Notes: generated by a model from the letters alone, not told the origin. A stretch of 64,000 nucleotides of DNA from Paraburkholderia terricola (GCF_900142195.1 NZ_FRAB01000038.1:1-64000), one strand, 5' to 3'. Counted from the first letter of the stretch, positions 16,446 through 25,337 are shown. Program-made: numbers and translations.

Positions 16446-18077
16446 ATGAACGACTCCAACTCTCTCCCTGCTCATCCGCTCGCGGATCAGGCCCGCGACG
16501 ACGCGAGCGCCGCCGGCCATGTCTATCTGATCGGCGGCGGTATCGCGTCGCTGGCGGCCGCGGCGTTTCTGATTCGCGACGCCGATATGCCCGGCTGCCG
16601 CATCACGATTCTCGAAGCGCTGGACCAGCCGGGCGGCAGCCTCGACGGCGCCGGTTCGTCGCGGGAAGGCTACGTCGTGCGCGGCGGCCGCATGCTCGAA
16701 AGCAAGTATCTGTGCACCTACGACCTGTTCGACTCGATTCCCACGCTCGACGGCCACGGCAGCGTCACGAAGGAAATCTTCGACTGGAACGAGACGCTGC
16801 GCACCTCGTCGAAAGCGCGGCTCGTGCGCGACGGCCGGCGCGAGGACGCGCCCGCGTACGGGCTCGCCGACACGCATCTGCTGACGCTCGGCCGCCTGTC
16901 GCTCGAACCGGAAATTCTGCTCGGCGACAGCCGCATTTCCGACCACTTCGAACCGGACTTTTTCGACACCAACTTCTGGACCATGTGGTGCACGACGTTC
17001 GCCTTCCAGCCGTGGCACAGCGCCGCCGAATTCCGCCGTTACCTGCTGCGCTTCGCGCATATGACCTCGGGCTTCAACCAGTTGCACGGCATCATGCGCA
17101 CGGTCTACAACCAGTACGACTCGATGGTGCGGCCGCTGCGCAAATGGCTCGACGAGCATGGCGTGGCGTTTCGCGCCAACACGCGCGTCGTCGATCTGCG
17201 GTATGACGAAAGCGGCGAACTGAACCGCGTGTCGGGCATCGTCTGCGAACACGACACGCGGCGCGTGGAGATTCCGGTCGGCGCGGCGGACAAGGTCATC
17301 GTCACGCTCGGCTCGATGACGGCGGGATCGAGCCTCGGCGGCACGCACCGCCCGGCCGTGTTCGATCATGCCGACAGCAGCGGCGCGTGGGCGCTGTGGA
17401 AAACCATCGCGGCCGGACTAGCCGAATTCGGCCACCCCTCGGTGTTCGCCGATCATGTCGACGAATCCAAATGGCTGTCCTTTACAGCGACGCTGCGCGA
17501 TCCGACGCTGTTCCGCCTGGTCCGCGATCTGACCGGCAACGTGCCCGGCGAAGGCGGCCTGATCACCTTCCCGCAATCGAACTGGCTCGCCTCGATCGTG
17601 CTGCCTCATCAGCCGCATTTCATCGGCCAGCCGCAGGACGTCCAGGTGTTCTGGGGTTATGGGCTCTTCATCGACCGGCCCGGCAACTTCGTCGGCAAGC
17701 CGATGGCCGAGTGCACGGGCCGCGAGATCATGACGGAACTGCTCGGCCATCTGCACATTCAGGCGGAAGCCCCGCGCATTCTCGACGACGCGATCTGCAT
17801 TCCGTGCCTGATGCCGTTCGTGACCAGCCAGTTCCTGCGGCGCAAGCGCGGCGACCGGCCGCAAGTCGTGCCCGAGGGCTGGGCGAACCTCGCGTTCATC
17901 GGACAGTTTTGCGAGCTGCCGAACGACGTCGTGTTCACCGTCGAATATTCGGTTCGGTCCGCGCAGACCGCCGTTTATACGCTGCTCGGTTTGAACCGGT
18001 CGGCGCCGCCCGTGTACAAAGGCCAGCACGATGCGCGCGTGGTGTACGGCGCGGCGTCCGCGTTGCGCGGGCACTGA
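16446..18077 (+). CDS. ohyA: Oleate hydratase (MCRA family)
   Basis: 543 residues, FAD-dependent, adds water across the cis-9 double bond of unsaturated fatty acids to give 10-hydroxy acids. The FAD motif IGGGIASLAAAAF is at residues ~28-40. GRMLESKYLCTYDLFDSIP near residue 80 matches the active-site Glu region. TNFWTMWCTTFAFQPWHSA and the Tyr-rich MRTVYNQYDSM are typical of the family. The C-terminal PEGWANLAFIGQFCELPNDVVFTVEYSVRSAQ closes the FAD fold. GGGGAG precedes the ATG. Length matches the family. In the stress block it may protect membranes or detoxify free fatty acids. Confidence 0.94.
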   Translation: MNDSNSLPAHPLADQARDDASAAGHVYLIGGGIASLAAAAFLIRDADMPGCRITILEALDQPGGSLDGAGSSREGYVVRGGRMLESKYLCTYDLFDSIPTLDGHGSVTKEIFDWNETLRTSSKARLVRDGRREDAPAYGLADTHLLTLGRLSLEPEILLGDSRISDHFEPDFFDTNFWTMWCTTFAFQPWHSAAEFRRYLLRFAHMTSGFNQLHGIMRTVYNQYDSMVRPLRKWLDEHGVAFRANTRVVDLRYDESGELNRVSGIVCEHDTRRVEIPVGAADKVIVTLGSMTAGSSLGGTHRPAVFDHADSSGAWALWKTIAAGLAEFGHPSVFADHVDESKWLSFTATLRDPTLFRLVRDLTGNVPGEGGLITFPQSNWLASIVLPHQPHFIGQPQDVQVFWGYGLFIDRPGNFVGKPMAECTGREIMTELLGHLHIQAEAPRILDDAICIPCLMPFVTSQFLRRKRGDRPQVVPEGWANLAFIGQFCELPNDVVFTVEYSVRSAQTAVYTLLGLNRSAPPVYKGQHDARVVYGAASALRGH

Positions 18078-18106
18078 GCGGGCCATGCGCGCCGCCCCTG
18101 CCGCCA

Positions 18107-18120
18107 TTGATCTGCATCAA
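18107..18120 (+). promoter_or_regulatory. FNR box upstream of USP operon
   Basis: TTGATCTGCATCAA is an exact match to the E. coli-type FNR consensus, 74 bp before the ATG at 18195. The -10 at the expected distance is weak. Confidence 0.62.
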
Positions 18121-18194
18121 CGGGGCCGCCGCGATCGTTGCTGGACTCAGGCTCAACGATCCGTGCGTCACCGTCTCTTTCCGGAGCGACTGTC

Positions 18195-19043
18195 ATGAAC
18201 TACAAAACCATCGTTGTTCACCTGGACACCAGCGAGCGCGCGCATCCGCGGCTCGAAATCGCCCTGCGGCTCGCCAAACAGTTCGGCGCGCATCTGACGG
18301 GCGCCTATGCCGTGTTCTCACCGGACCCGCGTTCGCTCCATGTGATGGCGGGAACCGCGGAGTATTACCGGGAGCAGGAAGCGCGGCGCACCGAGCGGCG
18401 CGCGGCGCTCGAGCGCCTCTTTCACGCCGAACTCCGGCGCGCCGAGGTGCCCGGCGAGTGGATCGCCATCGACGCGCCCGCGAGTCTCGCGATTCCGCGC
18501 GCGGGCCGCTGCGCCGACCTGATCGTGGCCGGCCAGGACAACCCCGCCGATCCCGAGTCGTATGTCGGCGACTTCTTCCCGGAAAACCTGATTCTGACGA
18601 GCGGCCGGCCGGTGTTGCTGGTGCCGTATGCGGGCAATGACAGAACCACGGGCAATCGCGTTCTGGTCGCGTGGGACGGCAGCCGCGAAGCCACGCGCGC
18701 CGTGCACGACGCGCTGCCGTTCCTGCGCGCGGCGGCGAGCACCACGATCCTCACCGTGAACGGGATGCACGCGGGCCGGGACGATGACGAGCGCATCCGT
18801 CTTCCCGGCGCGGACATCGCCACGGTGCTCGCGCGGCATGGCGTGCAGGTCGAGGTCGCCGATACCGAAACCGGAGCGGGCGGCTCGGTCGGCGAGGTGC
18901 TGCTCTCGCAGGTCGCCGACGGCGGCGTCGATCTGTTGGTGATGGGCGCCTACGGCCATGCCCGCTGGCGTGAACTCGTGATGGGCGGCGCCACGCGCAC
19001 GATCCTCAAGTCGATGACGGTGCCCGTGCTGATGTCGCATTGA
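18195..19043 (+). CDS. Universal stress protein, tandem domains
   Basis: 282 residues with two USP folds. Domain 1 (1-150) starts MNYKTIVVHLDTSERAHPRLEIALRLAKQFGAHLTGAYAV and lacks an ATP motif. Domain 2 (155-282) ends with MGAYGHARWRELVMGGATRTIL, a G-x2-G-x9-G-G variant of the nucleotide site. The pattern is close to E. coli UspE-like or DosR-regulon USPs. It is first in a run of USP genes (19081 and the remnant at 19593). Confidence 0.93.
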   Translation: MNYKTIVVHLDTSERAHPRLEIALRLAKQFGAHLTGAYAVFSPDPRSLHVMAGTAEYYREQEARRTERRAALERLFHAELRRAEVPGEWIAIDAPASLAIPRAGRCADLIVAGQDNPADPESYVGDFFPENLILTSGRPVLLVPYAGNDRTTGNRVLVAWDGSREATRAVHDALPFLRAAASTTILTVNGMHAGRDDDERIRLPGADIATVLARHGVQVEVADTETGAGGSVGEVLLSQVADGGVDLLVMGAYGHARWRELVMGGATRTILKSMTVPVLMSH

Positions 19044-19080
19044 GCACGGCAGATTGCTTTCCGGTTCAGGAGTGTTCGCC

Positions 19081-19596
19081 ATGTACAACAGGATTCTGGT
19101 CGCCGTCGACGGCAGCGACACCTCGTCGCGCGCGCTGGCGGCCGCCGTCGAACTGGCGCGCGAGTCGGGCGCGCAATTGCAGCCGCTCTATGTGGTCGAC
19201 GTGCCGCTGATGGTCTACGACGTGCCCTCCTATGACCCGTCCTACGTGCGCAACGCGCTCGTCGAGGAAAGCGGGCGCGTGCTCGCCGACGCCGCCGCGC
19301 GAATGGCCGGCGCGGGCGTGAAAGGCTCGCCGCGCATGATCGAAACCGACCTGACGGGTGACGACATCGCGCACCGCATCCGGCTCGCCGCGGACGAGTT
19401 CGACGCCGACCTCGTGGTGATGGGCACGCACGGCCGGCGCGGCGTGCGGCGGCTGATGCTCGGCAGCGTCGCCGAACGTTTTGTGCGCATCGCCAACCGT
19501 CCGGTGCTGCTGATCTCCGCGCATTGCGCATCGCCCGCGGCGAGCGCGGCTGACGCCACCCCGCCCGCGAGCGAATCGTCCAGGGAGCGGTCATGA
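19081..19596 (+). CDS. Universal stress protein, single domain
   Basis: 171 residues starting MYNRILVAVDGSDTSSRALAAAVELARESGAQL. The ATP motif is complete in MGTHGRRGVRRLMLGSVAERF. An alanine/serine-rich tail of ~20 residues follows. The gene lies 37 bp after the tandem USP. Its TGA overlaps the ATG of a degenerate third USP. Confidence 0.95.
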   Translation: MYNRILVAVDGSDTSSRALAAAVELARESGAQLQPLYVVDVPLMVYDVPSYDPSYVRNALVEESGRVLADAAARMAGAGVKGSPRMIETDLTGDDIAHRIRLAADEFDADLVVMGTHGRRGVRRLMLGSVAERFVRIANRPVLLISAHCASPAASAADATPPASESSRERS

Positions 19597-19700
19597 ACTG
19601 CACAACGCTGCTGGCGCATCTCGACGACAGCGCCCATGCCGCTGCCCGGCTCGGGCTATGCGCTCGCGCTGGCATGAAGCGGGCGTTTCACGGACAATGA
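19593..19700 (+). pseudogene. Decayed universal stress protein remnant
   Basis: A 35-codon frame starting at an ATGA overlap. MNCTTLLAHLDDSAHAAARLGLCARAG has the USP first strand and helix, as in the tandem USP at 18195. It then loses similarity and stops at TGA. This looks like a truncated third USP of the same operon. Confidence 0.7.
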
Positions 19701-19857
19701 ACGCAAACACACACTTTCCGCGCGGTGTTTCCGCGGCCTGCGGCCACATGAATCACGGAATCACCCGGAACAAGCGTGTTTGCCGCGCGCACCGCTGCAC
19801 CGAGCTCGTCGGGCGGCGCGCCCCATTCTTGTCCGTTGTCATTCCAAAGAGGCGCAC

Positions 19858-21204
19858 ATGCCCGTTAGCGGTAAGACGCCCATGCCGCCCAGTGCCGCTT
19901 CACGCGAGCGCCTGGGCTCGCTGGCGGCCCGGCCCGCGGTCGCGGCCACGGCCGCGTTCGTCGTGACGCTGGCCGCGATGCTGGCGGCGCGGCGCTGGTT
20001 CGACCCGGTGTTGTTCATTTGCGTCGCCGCCGCCCTGCTTCTGGCCACGAGCGCGTTCCTGCTCGTGCGCGCGCGTCGCGACGGGTCGTCCGCACGCAGC
20101 GAGGCAAGCCCCGGGAGCAGCCACGCCGGCGTGAACGAGGCTCGCATGATGGCGATCATCCGCTCCTCGATGGAAGCGGTCATCACCATCGACGAACAGC
20201 AGCGCATCGTCATCTTCAATCCGATGGCGGAACAGGTGTTCGGCTGTTCCGCGATGGACGCGATCGGCTCCTCGCTCGACCGCTTCATCCCGCAACGGTT
20301 TCGCGCGGTTCATGCGCGGCATGTCGAGCAGTTCGGCGAGACAGGCGTGTCGGACCGGCAGATGGGCAGGCAGCGGCTGTTATCGGGCTTGCGCGCCAAC
20401 GGCGAGGAATTCCCGCTGGAGGCGTCGATCTCGCAGATCCGCGACGGCAACACGCGCCTTTACACGGTGATGCTGCGTGACGTCACGGAACGCGTCAGGG
20501 CGGAGCGCGCGCAGCAGCAGGCGCGCGAGGAGCTGCGCGAACTGTCGGCCAATTTGCAGAACATCCGTGAAGACGAGAAAACGCGCATCGCGCGCGAACT
20601 GCACGACGATCTCGGCCAGCAACTCACCGCGCTGAAAATGGACATCTCGTCGGTCGAACAGGCGCTGGATGCGTCGGCGAGCGCGCCGGTGCGTGAACAA
20701 CTGCAAGGCATGCGCCGGCTGATCGACATGACGGTGGCCTCGGTGCGGCGCATCGCCGCCGATCTGCGGCCGGTCATGCTCGACGACCTCGGGCTGATTC
20801 CCGCGATCGAATGGCTCGCGAACGACTTCACCAACCGCTACGGCATCGACGTGGAGCGCGACATCGAAACCGGCGACGCGCGCTTCACGCCCGCGGGCGC
20901 CACCGCGCTGTTCCGCATCGTGCAGGAAGCGCTCACCAATGTCGCGCGCCATGCCGACGCCACGCTGGTCACGCTGAGCCTGCGCGCGGCGGAACAGACC
21001 TTCGTGCTGCGCATCGCCGACAACGGCCAGGGCGCGCAGCAGGCAGCCGAGCCGGCCGGCAAGTCGTTCGGCTTGCTCGGCGTGCGCGAACGCGCGCACA
21101 TGCTCGGCGGCGCGGTCGACATTCATACGGCGCAAGGCGAAGGCTTCGTGCTGAGCGTCACCATTCCGGCGGAAACCGTGCAAATGCAGGAGATGCAAAC
21201 ATGA
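19858..21204 (+). CDS. PAS sensor histidine kinase (NarX/DegS-type)
   Basis: 448 residues. Two transmembrane segments (about residues 25-45 and 50-72) are followed by a PAS domain (~95-215; MAIIRSSMEAVITIDEQQRIVIFNPMAEQVFG). A HisKA_3 dimerisation helix has EDEKTRIARELHDDLGQQLTALK with the phospho-His. The HATPase_c carries EALTNVARHA (N box) and a G box. The short loop between the membrane helices means sensing is likely intramembrane or via PAS. It overlaps the response regulator by ATGA. Close to Burkholderia low-oxygen kinases in layout. The input signal is unknown. Confidence 0.93.
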   Translation: MPVSGKTPMPPSAASRERLGSLAARPAVAATAAFVVTLAAMLAARRWFDPVLFICVAAALLLATSAFLLVRARRDGSSARSEASPGSSHAGVNEARMMAIIRSSMEAVITIDEQQRIVIFNPMAEQVFGCSAMDAIGSSLDRFIPQRFRAVHARHVEQFGETGVSDRQMGRQRLLSGLRANGEEFPLEASISQIRDGNTRLYTVMLRDVTERVRAERAQQQAREELRELSANLQNIREDEKTRIARELHDDLGQQLTALKMDISSVEQALDASASAPVREQLQGMRRLIDMTVASVRRIAADLRPVMLDDLGLIPAIEWLANDFTNRYGIDVERDIETGDARFTPAGATALFRIVQEALTNVARHADATLVTLSLRAAEQTFVLRIADNGQGAQQAAEPAGKSFGLLGVRERAHMLGGAVDIHTAQGEGFVLSVTIPAETVQMQEMQT

Positions 21205-21848
21205 CCCGCGTCCTGATCGCCGACGACCATGCGCTGGTGCGCGACGGTCTGCGCCATATCCTGGAGGGCGCAAGCGGCTTCGAAGTAGTCGGCGAAGCGA
21301 ACGACAGCCCGAGCACCGTCGCGCTGATCCGCGAGCGGGCCGCCGACGTGCTGGTGCTCGATCTGTCCATGCCCGGCCGCAACGGCGTCGAGTTGATCAA
21401 GCAGATCAAGGAAGAAAAGCCGACGCTGCGCATTCTCGTGCTGACCATGCACGCCGAGCAGCAATACGCGGTGCGCGCGTTCAAGGCCGGCGCGTCCGGT
21501 TATCTGACGAAAGAAAGCGCGAGCGCCGAGCTGGTGGCCGCCGTGACCAAGGTCGCCGCGGGCGGTGTCTACGTGAGCCTCGCGATGGCCGAGCGGTTCG
21601 CGCAGAGCCTGAACGAACCCACCGATCTGCTGCCGCATCAGCGTCTGTCCGATCGGGAATTCGACGTGTTGAAGCGCATCGCCACCGGTCAGACGATCAC
21701 CGAGATCGCGGCCGAACTGTGCGTGAGCGCCAAGACCGTGAGCACGTACAAGACGCGCATCCTCGAGAAAATGCAGATGCCGCACGACGCCGCGCTGGTG
21801 CGCTATGCGATGCGTCACAAGCTGGTCGGCGACGAGGACGACATCTAA
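21201..21848 (+). CDS. NarL/FixJ-type response regulator
   Basis: 215 residues. The receiver domain has IADDH (residues 6-10), the phospho-acceptor Asp54 in VLVLDLSMPG, T in VLTMH, and Lys in YLTKES. The LuxR-type HTH (~150-208) is LSDREFDVLKRIATGQTITEIAAELCVSAKTVSTYKTRILEKM. Translationally coupled to the kinase at 19858. It is a candidate regulator of the palindrome at 22004, which starts 156 bp after its stop codon. Confidence 0.95.
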   Translation: MTRVLIADDHALVRDGLRHILEGASGFEVVGEANDSPSTVALIRERAADVLVLDLSMPGRNGVELIKQIKEEKPTLRILVLTMHAEQQYAVRAFKAGASGYLTKESASAELVAAVTKVAAGGVYVSLAMAERFAQSLNEPTDLLPHQRLSDREFDVLKRIATGQTITEIAAELCVSAKTVSTYKTRILEKMQMPHDAALVRYAMRHKLVGDEDDI

Positions 21849-22003
21849 ACGCCCGCGTGATTCGCATCGGCTTGCGGGTCACGACGCGCACGGACCCCGC
21901 CGCCGCGCGTTCCCGCTCTAACCTGCCGCGCCAGCCGCCCACCACGCCCATTGCGCACTCCGCCCACTTAGCGCACTCGCCGATCCCCGCTCCGCTCCAC
22001 CCG

Positions 22004-22023
22004 CTGTAGGAAACGCCCTACAG
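22004..22023. promoter_or_regulatory. Palindrome CTGTAGG-N6-CCTACAG
   Basis: Perfect 7-bp arms around AAACGC, 76 bp upstream of the receiver-fnr operon. The form resembles TAGGG-N5-CCCTA-type sites of NarL-family regulators, but it could also be a short terminator hairpin for the kinase-regulator pair. There is no T tract. Confidence 0.5.
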
Positions 22024-22098
22024 CACCTCCCTCTCGCCTACTCGAAGTTCATTCGACGCCGATTTCATTTAGATACGGCGCGACCGATACTTCGAGCC

Positions 22099-22530
22099 AT
22101 GAACTCAAGCACTGACCACCCCGCCCTGCGCGTCTTTCTCGTCGACGATGCCGCATTGGTGCGGCACCGTATCGCCGCGCTGTTCGGCGCGCTCGACGGC
22201 GTCGAGATCGTCGGCCAAGCCGAGGAGCCCGGCGCGGCATTCGCGGGCATCGCCGCCGGCGCGGTCGATCTGGTCGTGACGGAACTGCATCTGAACGGCG
22301 GCACCGGCATGGAGTTGCTCGCGTTGCTTGCCCAACGCATGCCGCATGTGATCGTCATGGTGCTGACGAACCGTTCAGGCGCCTGGTTCCGGCGCGCATG
22401 CCTCGCGAGCGGCGCTCACTACTTTTTCGACAAGACCAGCGAATTCAATCTAGCGCGCAACGCGATCCAGCGGATCGCCGGCGAACATCGCGCGCGCACC
22501 CTTCCTCAACCTGGAGCACATCATGTCTGA
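22099..22530 (+). CDS. Receiver-only protein with Glu at phospho-site
   Basis: 143 residues, a lone CheY-like receiver without an output domain. The acidic pair is present (VDDA, residues 16-17). The Thr (VLTNRS) and Lys (FFDKTSEF) positions are kept. The phospho-acceptor position in VDLVVTELHLNGG is Glu62 instead of Asp. Glu often mimics phosphorylation, so this may be a constitutively active or phosphate-independent pseudo-receiver. It overlaps the fnr-like gene by 8 bp, so the pair is co-translated and may interact. The partner is not known. Confidence 0.85.
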   Translation: MNSSTDHPALRVFLVDDAALVRHRIAALFGALDGVEIVGQAEEPGAAFAGIAAGAVDLVVTELHLNGGTGMELLALLAQRMPHVIVMVLTNRSGAWFRRACLASGAHYFFDKTSEFNLARNAIQRIAGEHRARTLPQPGAHHV

Positions 22531-23311
22531 CGTTGCCGTCTATTCCGTCACGTCGCCCTCGCTTAAGACCCGGCAAGCCTCGCCCGCTCCCGCAGCGGAG
22601 CCGGCAACCGCGCGGGCGCCGCGCAACGACGCGGTACGTTGCACGGCCTGCTCGATGCGCTCCATCTGCATGCCGCAAGGGCTGACATCCGAGGAATTGC
22701 AACGGATGGAATCGCTCATCTGCCCGTCGCGGACCATCAAGCAGGGCGAGACCCTCTACCGCGCGAACGATTCGTTTCAGAGCATCTATGCGGTGCGCGC
22801 CGGCTCGTTCAAGACGGTCGTCATGCATCGCGACGGCCGCGAGCAGGTGACCGGTTTTCATCTCGCCGGCGACTCGCTGGGACTGGACGGAGTGTGCTCC
22901 GGCCACCATAGTTGCGACGCCGTGGCGCTCGAGGACAGCAAGGTCTGCATCATCCCGTTCCATCTGCTCGAAGCCATGTGCCGCGAGGTCAAGGCGGTCC
23001 AGCAGCACCTGCACCGGATGATGGGCGGCGAGATCGTGCGCGAGTCGTCACAGATGCTGTTGCTCGGCACCATGTCCGCCGACCAGCGGGTGGCGACGTT
23101 CCTGCTGAACATGTCGGACCGCCTGCGGCTGCGCGGGTATTCGCCGGCGGAATTTCATCTGCGCATGACGCGCGAGGAGATCGGCAGCTACCTGGGCATC
23201 AAGCTCGAAACGGTGAGCCGGATGCTCTCCAGGTTCCAGCGCGACGGACTGGTCGACATACGCGGCAAGGATATCCGGATCGTGGATCACGCGGGCCTCG
23301 TGCGGGTGTGA
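22523..23311 (+). CDS. Fnr/Anr-type oxygen-sensing transcription regulator
   Basis: 262 residues. The N-terminal cluster ligands RCTACSMRSIC (C-x2-C-x5-C, residues ~39-49), plus a central Cys in CSGHHSC near residue 130, match the four [4Fe-4S] ligands of FNR. A cyclic-nucleotide-type beta roll follows. The C-terminal HTH is EIGSYLGIKLETVSRMLSRFQRDG, whose recognition helix E-x2-S-R is the one that reads TTGAT half sites. Active as an apo-sensitive dimer when oxygen is low. The window contains at least eleven matching boxes, so a local regulon is likely. It is preceded by a ~35-residue Ala/Pro-rich extension. Confidence 0.95.
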   Translation: MSDVAVYSVTSPSLKTRQASPAPAAEPATARAPRNDAVRCTACSMRSICMPQGLTSEELQRMESLICPSRTIKQGETLYRANDSFQSIYAVRAGSFKTVVMHRDGREQVTGFHLAGDSLGLDGVCSGHHSCDAVALEDSKVCIIPFHLLEAMCREVKAVQQHLHRMMGGEIVRESSQMLLLGTMSADQRVATFLLNMSDRLRLRGYSPAEFHLRMTREEIGSYLGIKLETVSRMLSRFQRDGLVDIRGKDIRIVDHAGLVRV

Positions 23312-23395
23312 TTCCGGGGTTGATCCGCGGTGCGGTTTTCGCCCGAACGCACCGCAAAACGCGGGGCGATGCGGACCACATCCGAACCGCTCACG

Positions 23396-24382
23396 CTAGC
23401 GAATGCTGAGCACGGCCGCGCCCGTCAGTCTGCCGTCACGCAGGTCGCTCAGCGCGCGGTTGGCATCCGTCAGCGGATACGTCGTCGTTTCGATCGCGAG
23501 GCGCGTCTCGTGCGCGATGCGCATGAAGGCGAGCCCGTCGTCGCGCGTCAGATTGGCGACCGACACCACGCGCCGCTCGCCCCACAGGAACGCGTACGGG
23601 AACGACGGAATATCGCTCATGTGAATTCCGCCGCACACCACCACACCGCCTTTCGCCACCGCTTGCAGGGCTTGCGGAACAAGCGCGCCGACCGGCGCGA
23701 ACAGCAACGCGGCATCCAGTTCGTCGGGCGGCGTCTCATCGCTGCCGCCCGCCCAGGCCGCGCCGAGACGCAGCGCGAGTTGCCGGGCCGCATCGTCGCC
23801 CGGACGCGTCAACGCGTACACCGTGCGCTGCTGATGACGCGCGACCTGCGCGACGATATGCGCCGCCGCGCCGAAACCGTAGATGCCGATCCGCCGCGCG
23901 TCGCCCGCCATGCTCAAGGTGCGATAGCCGATCAGGCCGGCGCACAGCAGCGGCGCCGCCTCGATATCCGTGTAGTGCTCCGGCAGATGAAAGCAGTAGC
24001 GGCTATCGGCGACGGTGCGCTCGGCGTAGCCGCCGTCGATCGTATAACCGGTGAAGCCGGCCTCGTCGCAGAGATTTTCGCGCGCCGACAGGCAGTAGCG
24101 GCAATGCCCGCAGGTGCGGCCCACCCACGGCACCCCCACCCGGTCGCCGACGGCGAAGCCCGTCACGCCCGCGCCGAGTTCGGCCACCGTGCCGACGATT
24201 TCATGGCCCGGAATCACGGGCTGTTTCGGGTGCTCCAGCTCATGGTCGATCAGATGGAGATCGGTGCGGCACACGCCGCAGGTATGAACATCGATCAGGA
24301 TCTGCCCAGGGCCTGGCGTCGGATCAGGCATATCCCGCTCACGCAGCGACGACGCGCTGCCGTCGAATACCATCGCACGCAT
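23396..24382 (-). CDS. Zinc-binding alcohol dehydrogenase-family protein
   Basis: 328 residues of the MDR superfamily (YjgB/AdhA-like). Catalytic ligands are CGVCRTDLH and PGHEIVG. The structural zinc site CGHCRYCLSARENLC has four Cys. The nucleotide motif is GIYGFGAAAH near residue 170. The start at 24382 has GAGGAG upstream; longer frames run through a tandem repeat and are unlikely. It has low similarity to the dehydrogenase at 6837, so it probably uses a different alcohol or aldehyde. Confidence 0.92.
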   Translation of the reverse strand: MRAMVFDGSASSLRERDMPDPTPGPGQILIDVHTCGVCRTDLHLIDHELEHPKQPVIPGHEIVGTVAELGAGVTGFAVGDRVGVPWVGRTCGHCRYCLSARENLCDEAGFTGYTIDGGYAERTVADSRYCFHLPEHYTDIEAAPLLCAGLIGYRTLSMAGDARRIGIYGFGAAAHIVAQVARHQQRTVYALTRPGDDAARQLALRLGAAWAGGSDETPPDELDAALLFAPVGALVPQALQAVAKGGVVVCGGIHMSDIPSFPYAFLWGERRVVSVANLTRDDGLAFMRIAHETRLAIETTTYPLTDANRALSDLRDGRLTGAAVLSIR

Positions 24383-24410
24383 CAGAGTCTCCTCGAACCG
24401 GGGCGGCTGG

Positions 24411-24450
24411 CGCATCGAAACGCATCGAAACGCATCCGAACGCATTGAAA
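24411..24450 (+). repeat. Four 10-bp tandem repeats
   Basis: Four units of CGCATCGAAA (the last two with one change each), between the DUF1488-like gene and the dehydrogenase on the same strand. Confidence 0.85.
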
Positions 24451-24481
24451 CAGGCCGCGCGCCCGGCCGCCTCACGCGAAA

Positions 24482-24757
24482 TCAGTCGCAAAAGCGGAAA
24501 TACCCGCTGTGCATGAGCACCGGCTTGGCCCCGATTTCGTTCAGCAGTTGCGTTGCCGCGTGTTCGATCGGATGCCGGTTCGAGTCGAATGCGGCGATCA
24601 GATCGTCCTCGCGCAGCGACGCGGCGCCAAAATGATCCTCGAGCGCTTCCGCGGTGATCGCGCACTGCACGCGCACGCCATCCACCTCGGCCGGAAACGC
24701 GACGACGAGATCGCGCGCGCAATATTCCGGACGTTCCTCGGGAAAATGAATCTTCAT
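24482..24757 (-). CDS. DUF1488-like protein
   Basis: 91 residues: MKIHFPEERPEYCARDLVVAFPAEVDGVRVQCAITAEALEDHFGA, then a C-terminal helix ending MHSGYFRFCD. The pattern (VxFxxxVDGxxVxCxIxxEAL...HFG) is that of DUF1488, a small family of unknown function common in proteobacteria. ATG 24757 gives the best spacing from AGGTGG; ATG or GTG codons just upstream are possible. Divergent from the cytochrome c gene. Confidence 0.75.
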   Translation of the reverse strand: MKIHFPEERPEYCARDLVVAFPAEVDGVRVQCAITAEALEDHFGAASLREDDLIAAFDSNRHPIEHAATQLLNEIGAKPVLMHSGYFRFCD

Positions 24758-24931
24758 CATCACCACCTGGTTCCTTGCGCAGAATGCGAGGCTTGGGCGG
24801 CATGCCCGCCCACCCGCGCATCGCGCACCACGCGTCGAGGCGGCCCGGTCCGTGGGTCGCCCCGCTCTGCACCGCCTGTCATCAGCATAGGAGCCCGGCG
24901 CGATTCGTCAAACTCAGCCCCTGCGTCCTCG

Positions 24932-24972
24932 TTGACCGAGGTCAATCGCACCCGGAGCGCGGCCCTTACACT
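24932..24972 (+). promoter_or_regulatory. FNR-type promoter of cytochrome c gene
   Basis: The palindrome TTGACCGAGGTCAA at 24932-24945 with TACACT at 24967-24972, centres 31 bp apart, predicts a start of transcription near 24980. This is one of the clearest class II FNR promoters in the window. Confidence 0.75.
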
Positions 24973-25004
24973 GGACTCATCCCCGTCGCCAAGGAGCGCG
25001 TGCC

Positions 25005-25337
25005 GTGAACGTCCTGTCCAGAAACTGTCTGGTGGCATGTGCCGGGTTCGTGCTGGCCGCCGCCGCGCACGCCGCGCCGGAGCCGGCCGCGCTGGTCGAT
25101 CAGCATCACTGCATGTTTTGCCACACGCGCGATGCGCCGTTCCTCGCGCCGTCGTTTCAGCAGATCGCCGAGCGTTACCGCGACGTGCCGAACGCGCAGT
25201 TCATGCTCGAACACAAGCTGCGGCTCGGCGGCAAGGCGCATTGGGGCGATACGCCGATGCCGCTGCCGGCCGACCGCGGCGGCCCGCTGTCCCCGGAGGA
25301 TGCGCACACGCTGGTGCAGTGGGTGTTGAGTCAATGA
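25005..25337 (+). CDS. Small periplasmic c-type cytochrome
   Basis: 110 residues with a GTG start behind AAGGAGCG. A signal peptide (VLSRNCLVACAGFVLAAAAHA) ends near residue 23. One heme site, CMFCH, is at residues ~36-40, and the likely axial Met is in DTPMPLP. Size and Met loop fit cytochrome c551/c5 type electron carriers. It would move electrons in the periplasm to an oxidase or other reductase. Induction at low oxygen is supported by its promoter. Confidence 0.9.
   Translation: MNVLSRNCLVACAGFVLAAAAHAAPEPAALVDQHHCMFCHTRDAPFLAPSFQQIAERYRDVPNAQFMLEHKLRLGGKAHWGDTPMPLPADRGGPLSPEDAHTLVQWVLSQ

Noticed and set aside
21860..21875. TGATTCGCATCGG after the response regulator as an FNR box
   Set aside because: Two mismatches in the arms and no -10 at the right distance.
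24411..24450. Short repeats as a CRISPR array
   Set aside because: Units are 10 bp and directly abutting with no spacers; the same holds for the other small arrays.
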